Shown: positions 8,395-19,541, numbered from the stretch's first letter. The stretch is DNA of 64,000 bases from Providencia huaxiensis (GCF_002843235.3 NZ_CP031123.2:496001-560000); one strand, 5' to 3'. Translations and numbers: made by a program. Notes: generated by a model from the sequence alone, not told the origin.

Positions 8395-10062
8395 ATGAAT
8401 GAGGCAGATGCTCGCCCAACAAATTTTATCCGTCAGATCATAGATGAAGATCTGGCGACCGGAAAACACACGTCAGTGCATACGCGTTTTCCACCTGAAC
8501 CGAATGGCTATTTACATATTGGTCATGCGAAATCAATCTGCTTGAATTTTGGCATTGCCAAGGATTATCAGGGCCAATGTAACTTACGTTTTGATGACAC
8601 TAACCCGGTAAAAGAAGATGTCGAATACGTTAACTCCATTCAAGAAGACGTTAAATGGCTTGGTTTTGAGTGGAGCGGTGATGTCCGTTATTCCTCTGAT
8701 TACTTTGATACCTTGTATCAGTACGCGATCGAGCTGATCAAAAAAGGCTTAGCTTATGTTGACGAACTCAGCCCAGACGAAATTCGTGAATACCGTGGGA
8801 CACTCAAAGAGCCGGGTAAAAATAGCCCATACCGTGAGCGCCTAATTGAAGACAACTTAGCATTATTCGAAAAAATGCGTGAAGGTGGTTTCGAAGAAGG
8901 AAAAGCGTGTTTGCGCGCGAAAATCGATATGGCATCCCCATTTATGGTGATGCGTGACCCAGTTTTATATCGTATTAAGTTTGCGGAACATCACCAATCT
9001 GGCAACAAATGGTGTATTTATCCAATGTATGACTTCACGCATTGTATTTCTGATGCATTAGAAGGCATTACGCATTCTTTATGTACGCTAGAGTTCCAAG
9101 ATAACCGTCGTTTATATGATTGGGTTCTAGACAATATCACGATTGATTGCCATCCACGTCAGTACGAGTTTTCTCGTCTGAATTTGGAATACACGGTGAT
9201 GTCTAAGCGTAAACTGAACCAATTAGTCACTGAAAAACATGTAAATGGTTGGGATGACCCACGTATGTTAACCATTTCAGGTTTACGTCGTCGTGGCTAT
9301 ACCGCAGCCTCTATTCGTGAATTTTGCCAACGTATTGGTGTTACTAAACAAGACAACAACGTTGAAATGGCCTCTTTAGAGTCTTGTATCCGTGATGACC
9401 TGAATGAGTCAGCACCGCGTGCAATGGCGGTTATCGACCCAGTTCGTGTGGTGATTGAAAACATGCCTGCTGGTGAAGAGATTTTAACAGCGCCAAACCA
9501 TCCAAATAAACCGGAGATGGGTACGCGCCAAGTACCATTTAGCAATGAAATCTATATTGACCGCGCGGACTTCCGTGAAGAAGCGAATCGTCAATATAAA
9601 CGTTTAGTCTTAGGTAAAGAAGTTCGTTTGCGTAATGCATACATCATTAAGGCAGAGCGTGTTGAAAAAGACGCTGATGGTAATATCACAACAATTTACT
9701 GTACTTATGATGCAGGCACATTGAATAAAGACCCAGCAGATGGCCGTAAAGTCAAAGGCGTTATTCATTGGGTTAGCGTCGCTCATGCATTACCGGCAGA
9801 AATTCGTCTGTATGACCGTTTATTTACAGTACCAAACCCAGGTGCAGAAGACGATTTCTTATCGGTTATCAACCCTGAGTCGCTGGTTATTCGCCAAGGC
9901 TTTGTTGAGCCGAGCCTGAAAGGTGCTGTGGCAGAAAAGGCGTACCAGTTTGAACGTGAAGGCTATTTCTGTGCTGACAACCGTTTAAGCAGCGCAGATC
10001 ATTTAGTGTTTAATCGGACTGTGGGGTTGCGTGATACTTGGGCGAAGCTCGAGTCTAACTAA
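8395..10062 (+). CDS. glnS: glutaminyl-tRNA synthetase
   Basis: Class Ic synthetase charging tRNA-Gln with glutamine. HIGH motif LHIGHAK near residue 40, KMSKS-type motif VMSKRK near 270, then the anticodon-binding beta-barrels. The start at 8395 gives [14 protein letters not shown], aligning with E. coli GlnS ([14 protein letters not shown]) and a 555-residue length against 554. Two upstream in-frame ATGs (8386, 8389) lie too close to GAGG at 8381-8384. The stop codon is followed at once by an ERIC element. Confidence 0.97.
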   Translation: MNEADARPTNFIRQIIDEDLATGKHTSVHTRFPPEPNGYLHIGHAKSICLNFGIAKDYQGQCNLRFDDTNPVKEDVEYVNSIQEDVKWLGFEWSGDVRYSSDYFDTLYQYAIELIKKGLAYVDELSPDEIREYRGTLKEPGKNSPYRERLIEDNLALFEKMREGGFEEGKACLRAKIDMASPFMVMRDPVLYRIKFAEHHQSGNKWCIYPMYDFTHCISDALEGITHSLCTLEFQDNRRLYDWVLDNITIDCHPRQYEFSRLNLEYTVMSKRKLNQLVTEKHVNGWDDPRMLTISGLRRRGYTAASIREFCQRIGVTKQDNNVEMASLESCIRDDLNESAPRAMAVIDPVRVVIENMPAGEEILTAPNHPNKPEMGTRQVPFSNEIYIDRADFREEANRQYKRLVLGKEVRLRNAYIIKAERVEKDADGNITTIYCTYDAGTLNKDPADGRKVKGVIHWVSVAHALPAEIRLYDRLFTVPNPGAEDDFLSVINPESLVIRQGFVEPSLKGAVAEKAYQFEREGYFCADNRLSSADHLVFNRTVGLRDTWAKLESN

Positions 10063-10189
10063 AATCCTCGTTATCCTTCGCGCTGTAGGTGTGTTAGCTT
10101 CACCCACTAGCCCTAGTCACATACTTATGTATGCTCCTAGGGTCTAGCGGTCTTGCTGCCTTCCTACAACACGAATGATTTAGAGGATT
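10063..10189 (+). repeat. ERIC element, 127 bp
   Basis: Imperfect palindrome with terminal repeats AATCCTC/GAGGATT and the ERIC core AGTCACATACTTATGTATGC followed by TCCTAGGG. It begins directly after the glnS stop codon. Length equals that reported for full ERIC units in enterobacteria. Related copies lie at 20284, 58739, 58871 and 63594. Confidence 0.9.
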
Positions 10190-10236
10190 GCCCCTGACAA
10201 ATAAATTATTTAGAGGGCTGTTCGAGAGCATTAGAA

Positions 10237-10279
10237 TAAAAAAAGCCGTGATATTTCTAGTTAATATCACGGCTTTTTC
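10237..10279. terminator. bidirectional terminator between glnS and yfeK
   Basis: The inverted repeat AAAAGCCGTGATAT/ATATCACGGCTTTT is flanked by A-rich and T-rich tracts on the two sides, so it can act for glnS on the plus strand and for yfeK on the minus strand. Confidence 0.85.
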
Positions 10280-10294
10280 TATGGATAATACGAC

Positions 10295-10690
10295 TTACTG
10301 AGGTTTGTTATCCACTTTTTCTTTTAATAATTCATGCAGATATTCATTCGCGGAAGTCACATTTCCTTGTGCATCTTTGACTTGATACTCTTCCCCCGTA
10401 ACTGATGACTTTGAAGCAACGTTATCAATAAATTGTTCTGCAGTATTGAGGCGTTTCTCTGTTTTGCGTAATTTTAATCTCAAGTGAGACTCTGCATCGA
10501 CAGCGGAATGTTCAGTACCATTACGGGTAAATGTAAGATTTTGCTGTTTACCAAGTGCTGCTAATAATGATTCAGTACGCATTTTTTCTTCAGGGCTTAA
10601 TGCAAGGGCTTGAGTGGTAACAAAAACACTTAAAAAAAGTACTAATGCAGATGAAAAACGGTTTGATAGCTGGGTAGTAAGCATTTGCAC
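10295..10690 (-). CDS. YfeK-like periplasmic protein (DUF5329)
   Basis: 131 residues. An N-terminal signal peptide (hydrophobic core SSALVLFLSVFVTTQALA, ending at ALA near residue 30) leads to a short domain with the run SHLRLKLRKTEKRLNTAEQF that closely matches E. coli YfeK. Function unknown; export to the periplasm is inferred from the signal. The start is the GTG at 10690 with GGAG eight bases upstream; an ATG two codons later is also possible. Convergent with glnS and in a different place from E. coli yfeK. Confidence 0.7.
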   Translation of the reverse strand: MQMLTTQLSNRFSSALVLFLSVFVTTQALALSPEEKMRTESLLAALGKQQNLTFTRNGTEHSAVDAESHLRLKLRKTEKRLNTAEQFIDNVASKSSVTGEEYQVKDAQGNVTSANEYLHELLKEKVDNKPQ

Positions 10691-10787
10691 GAATTTCTCT
10701 CCATAGAAATAAAGGTGAGAAAATTATAAGCAGACTTTTAATTTAAACTATCGGTAAGATTCTTAGAATTCAATTATTGATAGTTGA

Positions 10788-11474
10788 TTAAGGCATAAAG
10801 CGATAACCAATCCCTGTTTCGGTTAATAAGTGAATAGGGCGAGCAGGGTCATTCTCCAGTTTTTGTCGTAGATGACCCATATAGATACGTAGGTAATGAT
10901 TATGTTCCACATAATTAGGCCCCCACACTTGTAGTAACAAATGCCGTTGAGTCAATACTTTGCCACTGTTAGCCACCAGTTCACTGAGTAAACGAAACTC
11001 AATTGGGGTAAGGTGGAGCTCTTCACCTTGTTTGGTAACAATTCGATTAATAAAATCGATAGTGATATCCCCAAACTGGCATTTTGAGTTTTCTTGAGTA
11101 ACTTTACCAAAACGCCGTAAAGCGACCCTAACACGAGCCAGTAATTCACTAATACCAAAGGGTTTTGTCAGGTAATCATCAGCGCCTGCATCCAATGCAG
11201 CCACCTTTTGTGATTCTTCTTCACGAGCGGATAAAACAATGATAGGAATACTACTCCACTGGCGTAGTTCACGAATCAAATTGAGTCCATCGCCATCAGG
11301 TAAGCCAAGGTCTAAAATCAATAAATCAGGTTGCCGCGTACCGGACTCAATGAGCCCGCGTTGGTAATTTTCCGCCTCAAAGACCTTCCAGCCTTCACCT
11401 TCCAGCGCCAAGCGAACAAAGCGACGGATTTCTTTTTCATCTTCAACAACTAGAATTTGATGGCTAGTACTCAC
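10788..11474 (-). CDS. kdpE: KDP operon response regulator KdpE
   Basis: OmpR-type regulator activating kdpFABC under potassium limitation. The receiver domain (about 1-120) has the acidic pair ED at 11-12, phospho-acceptor Asp55 in LLILDLGLPDGDG and Lys in YLTKPF. The DNA-binding winged helix (about 130-228) includes LTPIEFRLLSELVANSGKVL and ends TGIGYRFMP. 228 residues against 225 in E. coli. GTG start at 11474 behind AGGA. It lies 15 bp after kdpD in the same operon. Confidence 0.97.
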   Translation of the reverse strand: MSTSHQILVVEDEKEIRRFVRLALEGEGWKVFEAENYQRGLIESGTRQPDLLILDLGLPDGDGLNLIRELRQWSSIPIIVLSAREEESQKVAALDAGADDYLTKPFGISELLARVRVALRRFGKVTQENSKCQFGDITIDFINRIVTKQGEELHLTPIEFRLLSELVANSGKVLTQRHLLLQVWGPNYVEHNHYLRIYMGHLRQKLENDPARPIHLLTETGIGYRFMP

Positions 11475-11489
11475 AATATTGCTAATCCT

Positions 11490-14177
11490 TTATGTTTCTA
11501 CTTCGATATCAGGTAGTTGCTTTAGGGGTAAGACAAAGTGGAAGCTGGCTCCACCTTTATTATTATTCTGCGCCCAAATTTCCCCTTCATGTAATTGAAT
11601 TATAGCACGGCAAATAGCGAGCCCTAAGCCAACCCCTGGGATCGCTGACTCTTTTTGCGCTCGAGAAAATTTGTCGAAAATATTTTTTTCTTGCCCGTTT
11701 GGGATCCCATTGCTGGCATCCCATACTTCGATGTGAATTTTCTGACCTTCAACGGCAGCTCGAATACCAATCGGGGTATCGTTATGGCTGTATTTTACAG
11801 CATTTTCTAATAGATTGATTAGAACCCGTTCAATCAAATTAGCATCACAATAAAGTAATAAATCGGCTGGAATATCAATTTCTAAAGGGTGACTGTGTAA
11901 GGTGTAATCCAAAGTTCTAACGGCACTACTGGTAATTTCTTGCAGCGATTCCCACGCTAAATTGGGCTGAATACTACCAGATTGCAAGCGAGCCATATCC
12001 AATAAATTATTCACTAAACGCGAGGTGCTAAGCACTTGCTGGCGCATTTGGTTAACTTGCTCTGTAAGTGGTGAGTTTTCCGCAGATAAATTCAACATTA
12101 AAATTTCAGTTTGACCGAATAAAACGGTAAGCGGTGTTTTTAGGTCATGTGAAAGTGCAGCAAGTAACGAATTTCTCAGTTGTTCACGTTCAATATCTAA
12201 TTTGGCAGACTCAGCTTGTTTGGTCAGTTGTAGACGAGCAAGAGCACTAGCAATTAACCCCGTGAAGGTTTGCAGCATGCGTTGCTGCTCTGGGATCAAT
12301 AACTGGCGCATATTTCTTGGCTCAATGGCAAGAACGGCAAGAGTTTGATCTGCTGTAGTGATCGGTTGTAATTGATAAGGAACACTTGGCAAAGTATCCG
12401 TACCAGCACCGGCTGGCTGGCGTTTATCAAAACTCCACTTAGCAATGGCTTTATCAATTTGCATTGCAGTGTAGCCATCACATTGTAACGGTGTTAATTG
12501 ACCATCCTCATCAGGTAATAATAAGCAACTTTTGGCTTGGAAGGCATTATTGAGAAAATGATACCCTGTTTTACCGATATCATCTGTAGTGATGGCTTGG
12601 CCTAATTCTTTTGTCATTTCATATAGATGACGTGTCCGTTGTTCGCGATACCGAGCGATACGTGCTTGGTATCGCATACCCGCAGTTAGATTTCCCACAA
12701 CAACCCCAACAATTAGCATCACCGTAAAAGTGACTAAATATTGCATGTCCATGATAGCAAGGGAAAAATGGGGTTGAACAAAGAACAGGTCAAAACTGAT
12801 CACGTTGACCAGCGCGGCAAAGACAGAGGGGCGTCGGCCATAAAATAATGCGATTAACACGACACCTAATAGATAGAGTGTCACGAGGTTGGCTTTGTCG
12901 AGAGCCAATAAAAAAGTGCGAGAAAATAAAGTGATAGTGGCGCACATTACAATAGCCATTAAATAGCCATTCATATCCGATCGCCATTTTTCAGAGAACG
13001 GCTTTCTTTCCGGTTCTTTATCCCACTCACTTTTCTCTTCAAGTGCGACGATCACTAAATCCAGATCAGGGCCGAGCTTACCAAGGCGATCGGCAAAGCC
13101 GGGGCGCCAATTGAGCTTAAACCATTTGTTTGATTTATCACGTCGGCCAATTAATATCTTTCCTAAATTATGTTCTCGTGCATAACGTAATATCGCTTTT
13201 TCTTCTGAAGGGTCGGATAACGTTGCCGTCTCTGCCCCTAAGTCTTGAGCAAGGCGTAACGCTTTTAAGATAGCTCTGCGCTGGGTTTCAGGTAGCTGAT
13301 GAAGTGCAGGGGTTTCAACATAAACAGCATGCCAGACACTACCGAATTTTGCAGCAAGCCGAGCAGCTGTACGAACTAACTTTTCATTTCCCCTATTATG
13401 GCCGATGCATAGCAATAGCCCATCGCGGGTATGCCAAACAGGTGCTTGGCCTTTACCGCCGCGAAATTCACGCATTTGGTCATCAACTCGGTCAGCTGTA
13501 CGGCGAAGTGCGAGCTCACGAAGTGCAATTAAATTTCCTTTGCGGAAAAAATGTTCAATGGCGCGTTCGGCTTGCCCTGGTATGTACACTTTGCCTTCTT
13601 TAAGACGCTGTCGTAGATCGTCAGGAGGAAGGTCAACTAGTACCACCTCGTCAGCAGCATCAAAAATATGATCTGGAACCGTTTCACGTACACGAATACC
13701 TGTAATGCTTCCAACAATATCATTCAGGCTTTCAATGTGTTGAACGTTAATGGTTGTCAACACATCAATTCCGGCATCAAGCAATTCTTCGACATCTTGC
13801 CAGCGTTTAGGATGGCGGCTGCCATTGGGGTTACTAAATGCTAACTCATCCATTAAAATTATGGCTGGATGTCTAGCAATTGCAGCATCAATATCGAAGC
13901 CATTTAGGCGACGGCCGTGATGAATAATGCGTCTGGGTGGCAATAGAGAAAGGCCGTCAAGTAGCGCGGCCGTTTCTTCTCTTTCATGGGTTTCTACTAC
14001 GCCAATCAGCACATCTAGCCCTTGTGCTCTGAGTCTTTGTGCTTCTTGGAGCATGGCATACGTTTTTCCAACGCCTGCACAGGCCCCGAAAAAAATCTTT
14101 AATTTGCCTCGTCCAATTTCATTGGCTTTGGCCAAGAGTTCATCGGGGTTAGGGCGGAGAGGTTCCTGATTGTTCAT
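11490..14177 (-). CDS. kdpD: KDP sensor histidine kinase KdpD
   Basis: Membrane sensor kinase for K+ limitation, partner of KdpE. Cytoplasmic KdpD domain with Walker A GACAGVGKT at residues about 32-40, a universal-stress-like domain with GRRDKSNKWFKL, four transmembrane segments near 400-500, a GAF-like region, HisKA with His in ALSHDLKTPLT and an ATPase domain (NLLENAVKYS and GVGLGLAICRAI). 895 residues from the ATG at 14177, which is better spaced from AGGGG than the ATG at 14180 and gives an N-terminus like E. coli KdpD. Confidence 0.97.
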   Translation of the reverse strand: MNNQEPLRPNPDELLAKANEIGRGKLKIFFGACAGVGKTYAMLQEAQRLRAQGLDVLIGVVETHEREETAALLDGLSLLPPRRIIHHGRRLNGFDIDAAIARHPAIILMDELAFSNPNGSRHPKRWQDVEELLDAGIDVLTTINVQHIESLNDIVGSITGIRVRETVPDHIFDAADEVVLVDLPPDDLRQRLKEGKVYIPGQAERAIEHFFRKGNLIALRELALRRTADRVDDQMREFRGGKGQAPVWHTRDGLLLCIGHNRGNEKLVRTAARLAAKFGSVWHAVYVETPALHQLPETQRRAILKALRLAQDLGAETATLSDPSEEKAILRYAREHNLGKILIGRRDKSNKWFKLNWRPGFADRLGKLGPDLDLVIVALEEKSEWDKEPERKPFSEKWRSDMNGYLMAIVMCATITLFSRTFLLALDKANLVTLYLLGVVLIALFYGRRPSVFAALVNVISFDLFFVQPHFSLAIMDMQYLVTFTVMLIVGVVVGNLTAGMRYQARIARYREQRTRHLYEMTKELGQAITTDDIGKTGYHFLNNAFQAKSCLLLPDEDGQLTPLQCDGYTAMQIDKAIAKWSFDKRQPAGAGTDTLPSVPYQLQPITTADQTLAVLAIEPRNMRQLLIPEQQRMLQTFTGLIASALARLQLTKQAESAKLDIEREQLRNSLLAALSHDLKTPLTVLFGQTEILMLNLSAENSPLTEQVNQMRQQVLSTSRLVNNLLDMARLQSGSIQPNLAWESLQEITSSAVRTLDYTLHSHPLEIDIPADLLLYCDANLIERVLINLLENAVKYSHNDTPIGIRAAVEGQKIHIEVWDASNGIPNGQEKNIFDKFSRAQKESAIPGVGLGLAICRAIIQLHEGEIWAQNNNKGGASFHFVLPLKQLPDIEVET

Positions 14178-14185
14178 CATAGCCC

Positions 14186-14779
14186 CTAGTGAGTTTGACT
14201 ATTTATTTGTTGTTGATATTCATCAAGTGCTAAGTTCAGTTTTAGCACATTAATGACCGGTTCGCCTAAAAAGGGTAACAGTGCCTGTTCAGTATGTGTT
14301 TCTATCAATGATTTTACCGCATCCAATGGAATTTGCCTGCTTTTTGCAATGCGTGGCGCTTGGTATAACGCTGCATCAACAGAAATATTGGGGTCTAAGC
14401 CACTGGCAGACGTTGTGAGTAAATCCACGGGAATTGCACGACTGGCATCGGGATTTTCTGCGCGCAGTTGTTCACTGCGTTCAGTCATAACTTGTTGTAA
14501 TAATGGATTGCTGACCGCTAAATTACTTCCACCAGAAGCTAATGCATTGTAGGGGCTATCAATAGTTGAGGAGGGGCGACCGTGAAAGTAGCGGACGTTA
14601 CTCACATTTTGCCCGACCAAAGCTGAGCCAACAACACGCTCATCTTGAGTGAGCAAAGAGCCATTAGCCTGCCATGGAAAGAAAACATGAGCGAGGCCCG
14701 TTACCATTAATGGGTAGGCTATACCGGTAAAAAGAGTGAGTATTAATAGCATAATAATCGATGAACGGATCATATTCAT
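14186..14779 (-). CDS. kdpC: potassium-transporting ATPase subunit KdpC
   Basis: Small subunit of the KdpFABC K+ pump, with one N-terminal membrane segment and a periplasmic domain. The motif FFPWQANGSL near residue 35 and GSALVGQNVSNVRYFHGRPS are typical. The start is set at 14779 (MNMIRSS) with AAGG eight bases upstream. A longer frame to 14848 would overlap kdpB and lacks a ribosome site. 197 residues against 190 in E. coli. It lies 10 bp after kdpB and 8 bp before kdpD. Confidence 0.95.
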   Translation of the reverse strand: MNMIRSSIIMLLILTLFTGIAYPLMVTGLAHVFFPWQANGSLLTQDERVVGSALVGQNVSNVRYFHGRPSSTIDSPYNALASGGSNLAVSNPLLQQVMTERSEQLRAENPDASRAIPVDLLTTSASGLDPNISVDAALYQAPRIAKSRQIPLDAVKSLIETHTEQALLPFLGEPVINVLKLNLALDEYQQQINSQTH

Positions 14780-14789
14780 AATCAATACC

Positions 14790-16853
14790 TTAAATCCCAA
14801 AGAGACTAATAAATAGATCAATGAGCTTGATCCCAATAAATGGCACAATCAGCCCGCCTAAACCATAAATACCTAAGTTACGTTGCAATAATGATTGTGA
14901 GCTCATTGGGCGATAATTAACCCCTTTAATTGCTAGAGGGATCAGGAAAATAATAATTAATGCATTAAAGATCACTGCGGAAAGAATTGCAGAGGCAGGT
15001 GAGTGCAAATGCATTACATTTAATGCGTTAAGTTGTGGCCATGTTACGGCGAAGGCCGCAGGAATAATCGCAAAGTATTTAGCAATATCATTGGCAATAC
15101 TGAACGTCGTTAATGAACCACGGGTCATCAGCATTTGTTTACCAATATGCACCACTTCAATCAGCTTGGTTGGGTTAGAATCTAAATCCACCATATTACC
15201 GGCTTCTTTTGCTGCTTGGGTACCAGAGTTCATTGCCACTGCGACATCCGCTTGCGCCAGTGCTGGCGCATCGTTGGTGCCGTCACCTGTCATGGCAACC
15301 AAACGGCCTTCAGTTTGATATTGGCGGATCAACGCGAGTTTGGCTTCCGGTGTGGCCTCTGCAAGGAAATCATCCACTCCTGCTTCAGCTGCAATTGCCG
15401 CGGCTGTTAAATGGTTATCCCCTGTGATCATCACAGTTTTGATACCCATACTGCGCATTTGGGCAAAGCGTTCTTTCATACCCCCTTTGACGATATCTTT
15501 TAATGCAACAACACCTAAAACCGTCTTATTATCAACCACCACAAGTGGAGTTCCACCTAAATGGGCTACTTTTTCGACCAGTTGATCCGCTTCAACAGGG
15601 AATTTACCTTGGTTAGCTTCAATATAACGGCGGATCGCATCAGCAGAACCTTTGCGGATCATCCGTTCGCCAATATTGACTCCACTCATACGTGTCATCG
15701 CGGAGAAAGGAACAAAGGTTGCATTCAGGGCATGAATGTCTCTTTCGCGTAAATTGAACTTTTGTTTCGCTAGCACCACAATGCTGCGCCCTTCAGGTGT
15801 CTCATCGGCTAAAGAAGACAATTGTGCGGCATCAGCCAGTTGCTGTTCAGTGATACCCGTTAGCGGTAAAAATTCGGAGGCTTGGCGGTTTCCCAGTGTA
15901 ATTGTCCCCGTTTTATCGAGTAATAGAACGTCAACGTCTCCTGCTGCTTCCACTGCGCGACCGCTGGTGGCAATCACATTTGCCCCTAACATGCGGCTCA
16001 TCCCTGCCACGCCGATAGATGAAAGCAAGCCGCCAATGGTGGTTGGAATTAAACAGACTAATAGGGCAATCAATACTAAAATAGAAACCGCATCGCCAGC
16101 ACCTGCATAATCTGCGGCAAAAAGGGTAAAAGGGTACAAAGTTGCACAAACGAGGACGAAAATTATCGTGAGTGCAGTTAACAAAATAGTGAGTGCGATT
16201 TCATTGGGTGTTTTACGGCGTTGCGCACCTTCAACCATGGAAATCATTCTATCTAAGAAGGTTTCACCGGGGTTAACGGTACATTCCACGATCAGCCAAT
16301 CGGAAAGTACGCGAGTTCCCCCTGTTACAGAGGAAAAATCTCCACCGGATTCACGGATCACAGGGGCGGACTCCCCAGTGATTGCGCTTTCGTCCACCGA
16401 AGCACCGCCTTCGATGACTTCACCGTCACATGGAATGGTTTCTCCTGCACGGATCAACACTATATCGCCTTTACGTAACTGGTCTGAACTCACTATTTCT
16501 TGGCTCGCATCCAGTGAGGGCAAAGCTAAACGCGTTGCGCTACTTTGTTGTTTAACGCCTTTTAAGCTTTGGGCTTGTGCTTTACTTCGCCCTTCAGCAA
16601 GTGCTTCTGCAAAGTTGGCAAAAATAACTGTAAACCATAGCCAAAGGGTGATCATTCCACTGAACCAAGCACTGCCTTGTGTGTAATCCATTACCATGGC
16701 TAACCAGAGAAACGTAGTGATAATACTGCCAATAAAAACTACAAACATCACCGGGTTACGCCATTGTGCTTGTGGTGTACATTTTTTGATAGACTCAAAA
16801 ATAGACTGCTTGATTAGCTTATTATCGAATAATTTAATATTTTTATTGTTCAT
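14790..16853 (-). CDS. kdpB: potassium-transporting ATPase ATP-binding subunit KdpB
   Basis: P-type ATPase subunit that powers the Kdp pump. Visible motifs are [10 protein letters not shown] (phosphatase loop), the phosphorylated Asp in [12 protein letters not shown], and [16 protein letters not shown] (hinge). Seven or so membrane segments. The ATG at 16853 follows AGGAGG by six bases and gives 687 residues against 682 in E. coli with matching [11 protein letters not shown]. Upstream in-frame codons reach into kdpA and are not needed. Confidence 0.97.
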   Translation of the reverse strand: MNNKNIKLFDNKLIKQSIFESIKKCTPQAQWRNPVMFVVFIGSIITTFLWLAMVMDYTQGSAWFSGMITLWLWFTVIFANFAEALAEGRSKAQAQSLKGVKQQSSATRLALPSLDASQEIVSSDQLRKGDIVLIRAGETIPCDGEVIEGGASVDESAITGESAPVIRESGGDFSSVTGGTRVLSDWLIVECTVNPGETFLDRMISMVEGAQRRKTPNEIALTILLTALTIIFVLVCATLYPFTLFAADYAGAGDAVSILVLIALLVCLIPTTIGGLLSSIGVAGMSRMLGANVIATSGRAVEAAGDVDVLLLDKTGTITLGNRQASEFLPLTGITEQQLADAAQLSSLADETPEGRSIVVLAKQKFNLRERDIHALNATFVPFSAMTRMSGVNIGERMIRKGSADAIRRYIEANQGKFPVEADQLVEKVAHLGGTPLVVVDNKTVLGVVALKDIVKGGMKERFAQMRSMGIKTVMITGDNHLTAAAIAAEAGVDDFLAEATPEAKLALIRQYQTEGRLVAMTGDGTNDAPALAQADVAVAMNSGTQAAKEAGNMVDLDSNPTKLIEVVHIGKQMLMTRGSLTTFSIANDIAKYFAIIPAAFAVTWPQLNALNVMHLHSPASAILSAVIFNALIIIFLIPLAIKGVNYRPMSSQSLLQRNLGIYGLGGLIVPFIGIKLIDLFISLFGI

Positions 16854-16866
16854 ATTTTCCTCCTCA

Positions 16867-18570
16867 TCAACCCGCAAAACCAATGTGTAATTGTTCAGCA
16901 ATTGGACCTAAAGCAAGGGCTGGTACAAAGGTTAGGGCACCAATGAGAAGCACAGTGAAAATCAGTAACCCAATGAATAAAGGGCCTGTCGTTGGTAAAG
17001 TGGCGTGGCTTTGGGCTTGTGGTTTTTTATTGGCCATAGACCCCGCGATCGCTAGAACAGGAAGAATGACACCAAAGCGACCGATAAACATAGCTATTGC
17101 AAGTAGCACATTGTAGTACGGGGTATTTGTGCTGAGACCTGCAAAAGCGCTACCATTATTATTGGCAGCAGAAGAAAAAGCATATAACACTTCACTAAAC
17201 CCATGAGCGCCTGGATTTAAAATCCCTGCCCGCCCAGCTTCGCTCATTAATGAAATAGTTGTACCTAGCAGCACTAAGGTTGGGGTGACCAAAATTGCCA
17301 GTGCAACCATTTTCATTTCACGCACTTCGATTTTTTTACCGAGGTATTCAGGGGTTCGGCCAATCATCAGGCCAGCAAGGAATACAGCAAGTAGCACAAA
17401 TAGCAACATACCGTATAAACCTGAACCGACACCACCAAATACGACTTCACCAATTTGCATTAACCACATTGGTACCATCCCGCCCATTGCGGTAAAGGAG
17501 TCATGCATTGCGTTAACCGCACCACAAGATGCCGCGGTGGTAACGACGGCAAATAAAGCGGAGCCAACAATACCGAAGCGACTCTCTTTTCCTTCCATAT
17601 TGGCGGAGCTCGTTGCGTGTAGTTCGGTTAAAAATGGGTTTCCCACATATTCCGCTTTAACCACGACGATGGCAGCAACCACAAAAATGATCCCCATAAC
17701 CCAGAGTAAAGTGTGGCCTTGTTTGTTGTTACCAACAACACGGCCAAAAGCAAAGCAAAGCGCGGTAGGAATGAGGAAAATCGCTAACATCTGTACAAAA
17801 TTACTGAGTGCCGTTGGGTTTTCAAAAGGATGTGATGAGTTAGAGCCAAAAAATCCACCGCCATTTGTGCCGAGCAATTTTATCGCTTCCTGTGATGCAA
17901 CGGGCCCCATAGGGAGTAGCTGTTCACTGCTATCTAAAGGATGAATAAGTAAATAACTGGAAAAATTTTGAATAACACCTTGGCTGACAAAAAAGAGCGC
18001 AAAAATAACCGCTAAAGGGAAGAGTAAATACACCGTAATTCGGTAAATATCTAACCACGCATTGCCGACAGTTTTACTGCCATGGCGTGAAAAAGCACGA
18101 ATAATTGCGAAGGCAACGGCAAGCCCTGTGGCAGCAGACAGGAAGTTTTGGACTGTCAGTCCTGCCATTTGGCTTAAATAGCTTAATGTATTTTCGCCAC
18201 TATAGGCTTGCCAGTTTGTATTAGTAATAAAACTAACCGCGGTATTGAAGGCTAAGTCCCAGCTCATTCCCCCAAAATGTTGTGGATTAAGCGGTAAATA
18301 GCCTTGATTCATTAAAATAGCGAATAATAGAATCAAACCTAAAAAATTAAATAATACGATCGCTAAGGCATATTGCTGCCAATTCATCTCAGCCATGTGC
18401 CTTCCCGGCTGTTTGACACCTGTTAAACGCCAAAGTAGGGATTCACTGGCTTCTAATCGACGGGGAATGTCATTGTCGATTAACCGAGCAATACCATTAC
18501 CTAAAGGTTTTGCTAAGATGAATAGGATCAGTAAAAAGCTACCTAAAAATAGCAATGTGGTAGTCGCCAT
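16867..18570 (-). CDS. kdpA: potassium-transporting ATPase K+-binding subunit KdpA
   Basis: The K+-selective channel-like subunit of KdpFABC, a member of the superfamily of K+ transporters with about ten membrane segments. Selectivity-filter-like repeats are visible as [17 protein letters not shown] and [12 protein letters not shown]. The start is ATG 18570 ([10 protein letters not shown]), nine bases after GGAGG. 567 residues against 557 in E. coli. The ribosome site lies inside the end of kdpF, which points to translational coupling. Confidence 0.97.
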   Translation of the reverse strand: MATTTLLFLGSFLLILFILAKPLGNGIARLIDNDIPRRLEASESLLWRLTGVKQPGRHMAEMNWQQYALAIVLFNFLGLILLFAILMNQGYLPLNPQHFGGMSWDLAFNTAVSFITNTNWQAYSGENTLSYLSQMAGLTVQNFLSAATGLAVAFAIIRAFSRHGSKTVGNAWLDIYRITVYLLFPLAVIFALFFVSQGVIQNFSSYLLIHPLDSSEQLLPMGPVASQEAIKLLGTNGGGFFGSNSSHPFENPTALSNFVQMLAIFLIPTALCFAFGRVVGNNKQGHTLLWVMGIIFVVAAIVVVKAEYVGNPFLTELHATSSANMEGKESRFGIVGSALFAVVTTAASCGAVNAMHDSFTAMGGMVPMWLMQIGEVVFGGVGSGLYGMLLFVLLAVFLAGLMIGRTPEYLGKKIEVREMKMVALAILVTPTLVLLGTTISLMSEAGRAGILNPGAHGFSEVLYAFSSAANNNGSAFAGLSTNTPYYNVLLAIAMFIGRFGVILPVLAIAGSMANKKPQAQSHATLPTTGPLFIGLLIFTVLLIGALTFVPALALGPIAEQLHIGFAG

Positions 18571-18571
18571 A

Positions 18572-18661
18572 TCAGAAATCCTCCGCGTTAAGCAGGGCAT
18601 AAATCAGATACGCTAGCAGTAAAACGACGAGAACTGCCCCAGTAATGGAAAGTAATGACAC
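18572..18661 (-). CDS. kdpF: KdpF, small stabilising subunit of the Kdp ATPase
   Basis: 29 codons, GTG start at 18661 and TGA at 18572-18574, one base before the kdpA ATG. The translation starts [20 protein letters not shown] and ends YALLNAEDF, which closely tracks E. coli KdpF (also 29 residues, ending LVYALINAEAF). One membrane-spanning helix. Its ribosome site is AAGGAG. KdpF sits at the KdpA-KdpB interface and stabilises the complex. It is short enough to be missed by standard gene calling. Confidence 0.93.
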   Translation of the reverse strand: MSLLSITGAVLVVLLLAYLIYALLNAEDF

Positions 18662-19101
18662 AGTGTTTTCTCCTTATTATTTCCATGTGATAAGGCTAAA
18701 GGGTTCACTGTAAAGAAGCTGATAAAAAGCACGGGCTGGGTGTAAAAAAAGTATAAAAATGACGATTTATTTGCTTGAAAGAGTACGTGGTTATCTCTGA
18801 AGGGAATTGCCAATTGTTATGTGATTGTGATTTTTATGTTTATATAAAACATAATTCGGTTAAATTATGTAGTAAAAATACGGAATGGTCCGTTTTTTTA
18901 GTCATATTTACATTTAAAGTGGTCAGATGAGTGGTTTTATTACACAATTTGCGATATTCTATTCACAGTCAATATTTTTCATATTATCTGCTCGGTTTTA
19001 GTCGCTCTTTACTACTGTGTTAATGGGAAATGTGTGTTAATGGGGAATGATAGAGCAACGCTGGGATCGACAAATAAAGTGGCAACTGAAGGAGGATATC
19101 G
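18662..19101. other. kdpF-ybfA divergent intergenic region
   Basis: 440 bp without a gene. It holds the kdp promoter with a KdpE box (18732-18760) and the upstream region of ybfA. The stretch 18830-18990 is very AT-rich. No other element recognised. Confidence 0.55.
18732..18760 (-). promoter_or_regulatory. KdpE-binding box upstream of kdpFABC
   Basis: The minus strand reads ATTTTTATACTTTTTTTACA followed by CCCAGCCCG. This agrees almost base for base with the T-rich KdpE site of the E. coli kdp promoter (TTTATACTTTTTTTACACCC). It lies about 70 bp upstream of the kdpF start codon, as expected for an activator. Confidence 0.8.
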
Positions 19102-19308
19102 ATGTCCACATATCGCGAATATTCCCGTAATCAGGTACTTGCACGCCGCACTGCTGCTGTAACAGCTGGCATTATTGCGTTTCCGGTTATGGTTTTTTAT
19201 CCAAAAAGAGCAAAATTTTATAGCCATTTACATAAGGTTTGGGCTAAGACTAGCGATAAACCCGTTTGGTTAGAACGCTCAGAGACAACACTGGAAAGTC
19301 ATCGCTAA
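19102..19308 (+). CDS. ybfA: YbfA family protein (DUF2517)
   Basis: 68 residues, the same length as E. coli YbfA, with the shared core RRTAAVTAGIIAFPVMVFYP (one membrane segment) and the tail HKVWAKTSDKPVWLERSE. It lies divergently next to kdpFABC as in E. coli. Function unknown. The ATG at 19102 follows GAAGGAGG with seven-base spacing. A terminator follows. Confidence 0.85.
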   Translation: MSTYREYSRNQVLARRTAAVTAGIIAFPVMVFYPKRAKFYSHLHKVWAKTSDKPVWLERSETTLESHR

Positions 19309-19330
19309 TTTAGAGTTGAGTGCCCGGTAA

Positions 19331-19370
19331 TAACCCCTACAATGTTGAATTGTGGGGGTTTTGTTTTTTT
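19331..19370 (+). terminator. terminator after ybfA
   Basis: The stem ACCCCTACAAT/ATTGTGGGGGT with a short loop is followed by TTTTGTTTTTTT, a strong intrinsic terminator. Confidence 0.8.
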
Positions 19371-19541
19371 ATCTTCTATTCTTTATTTTATGATCAGTTA
19401 TTTTCCATGGGGCAATACCTGCGATTTGCTCTAAATAACACAGAAAAAAATCATGTTTCCGTTTATGCTTATTGATTATCAGTTAATTACGTTCAAACTG
19501 GTGGGTAAACAGTTTAGCTGTGCAGTAAAAAGGACAATATA

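Noticed and set aside
18613..18813. 66-codon frame on the minus strand upstream of kdpA
   Set aside because: It overlaps kdpF in another frame and crosses the KdpE box and promoter; kdpF explains the coding signal.
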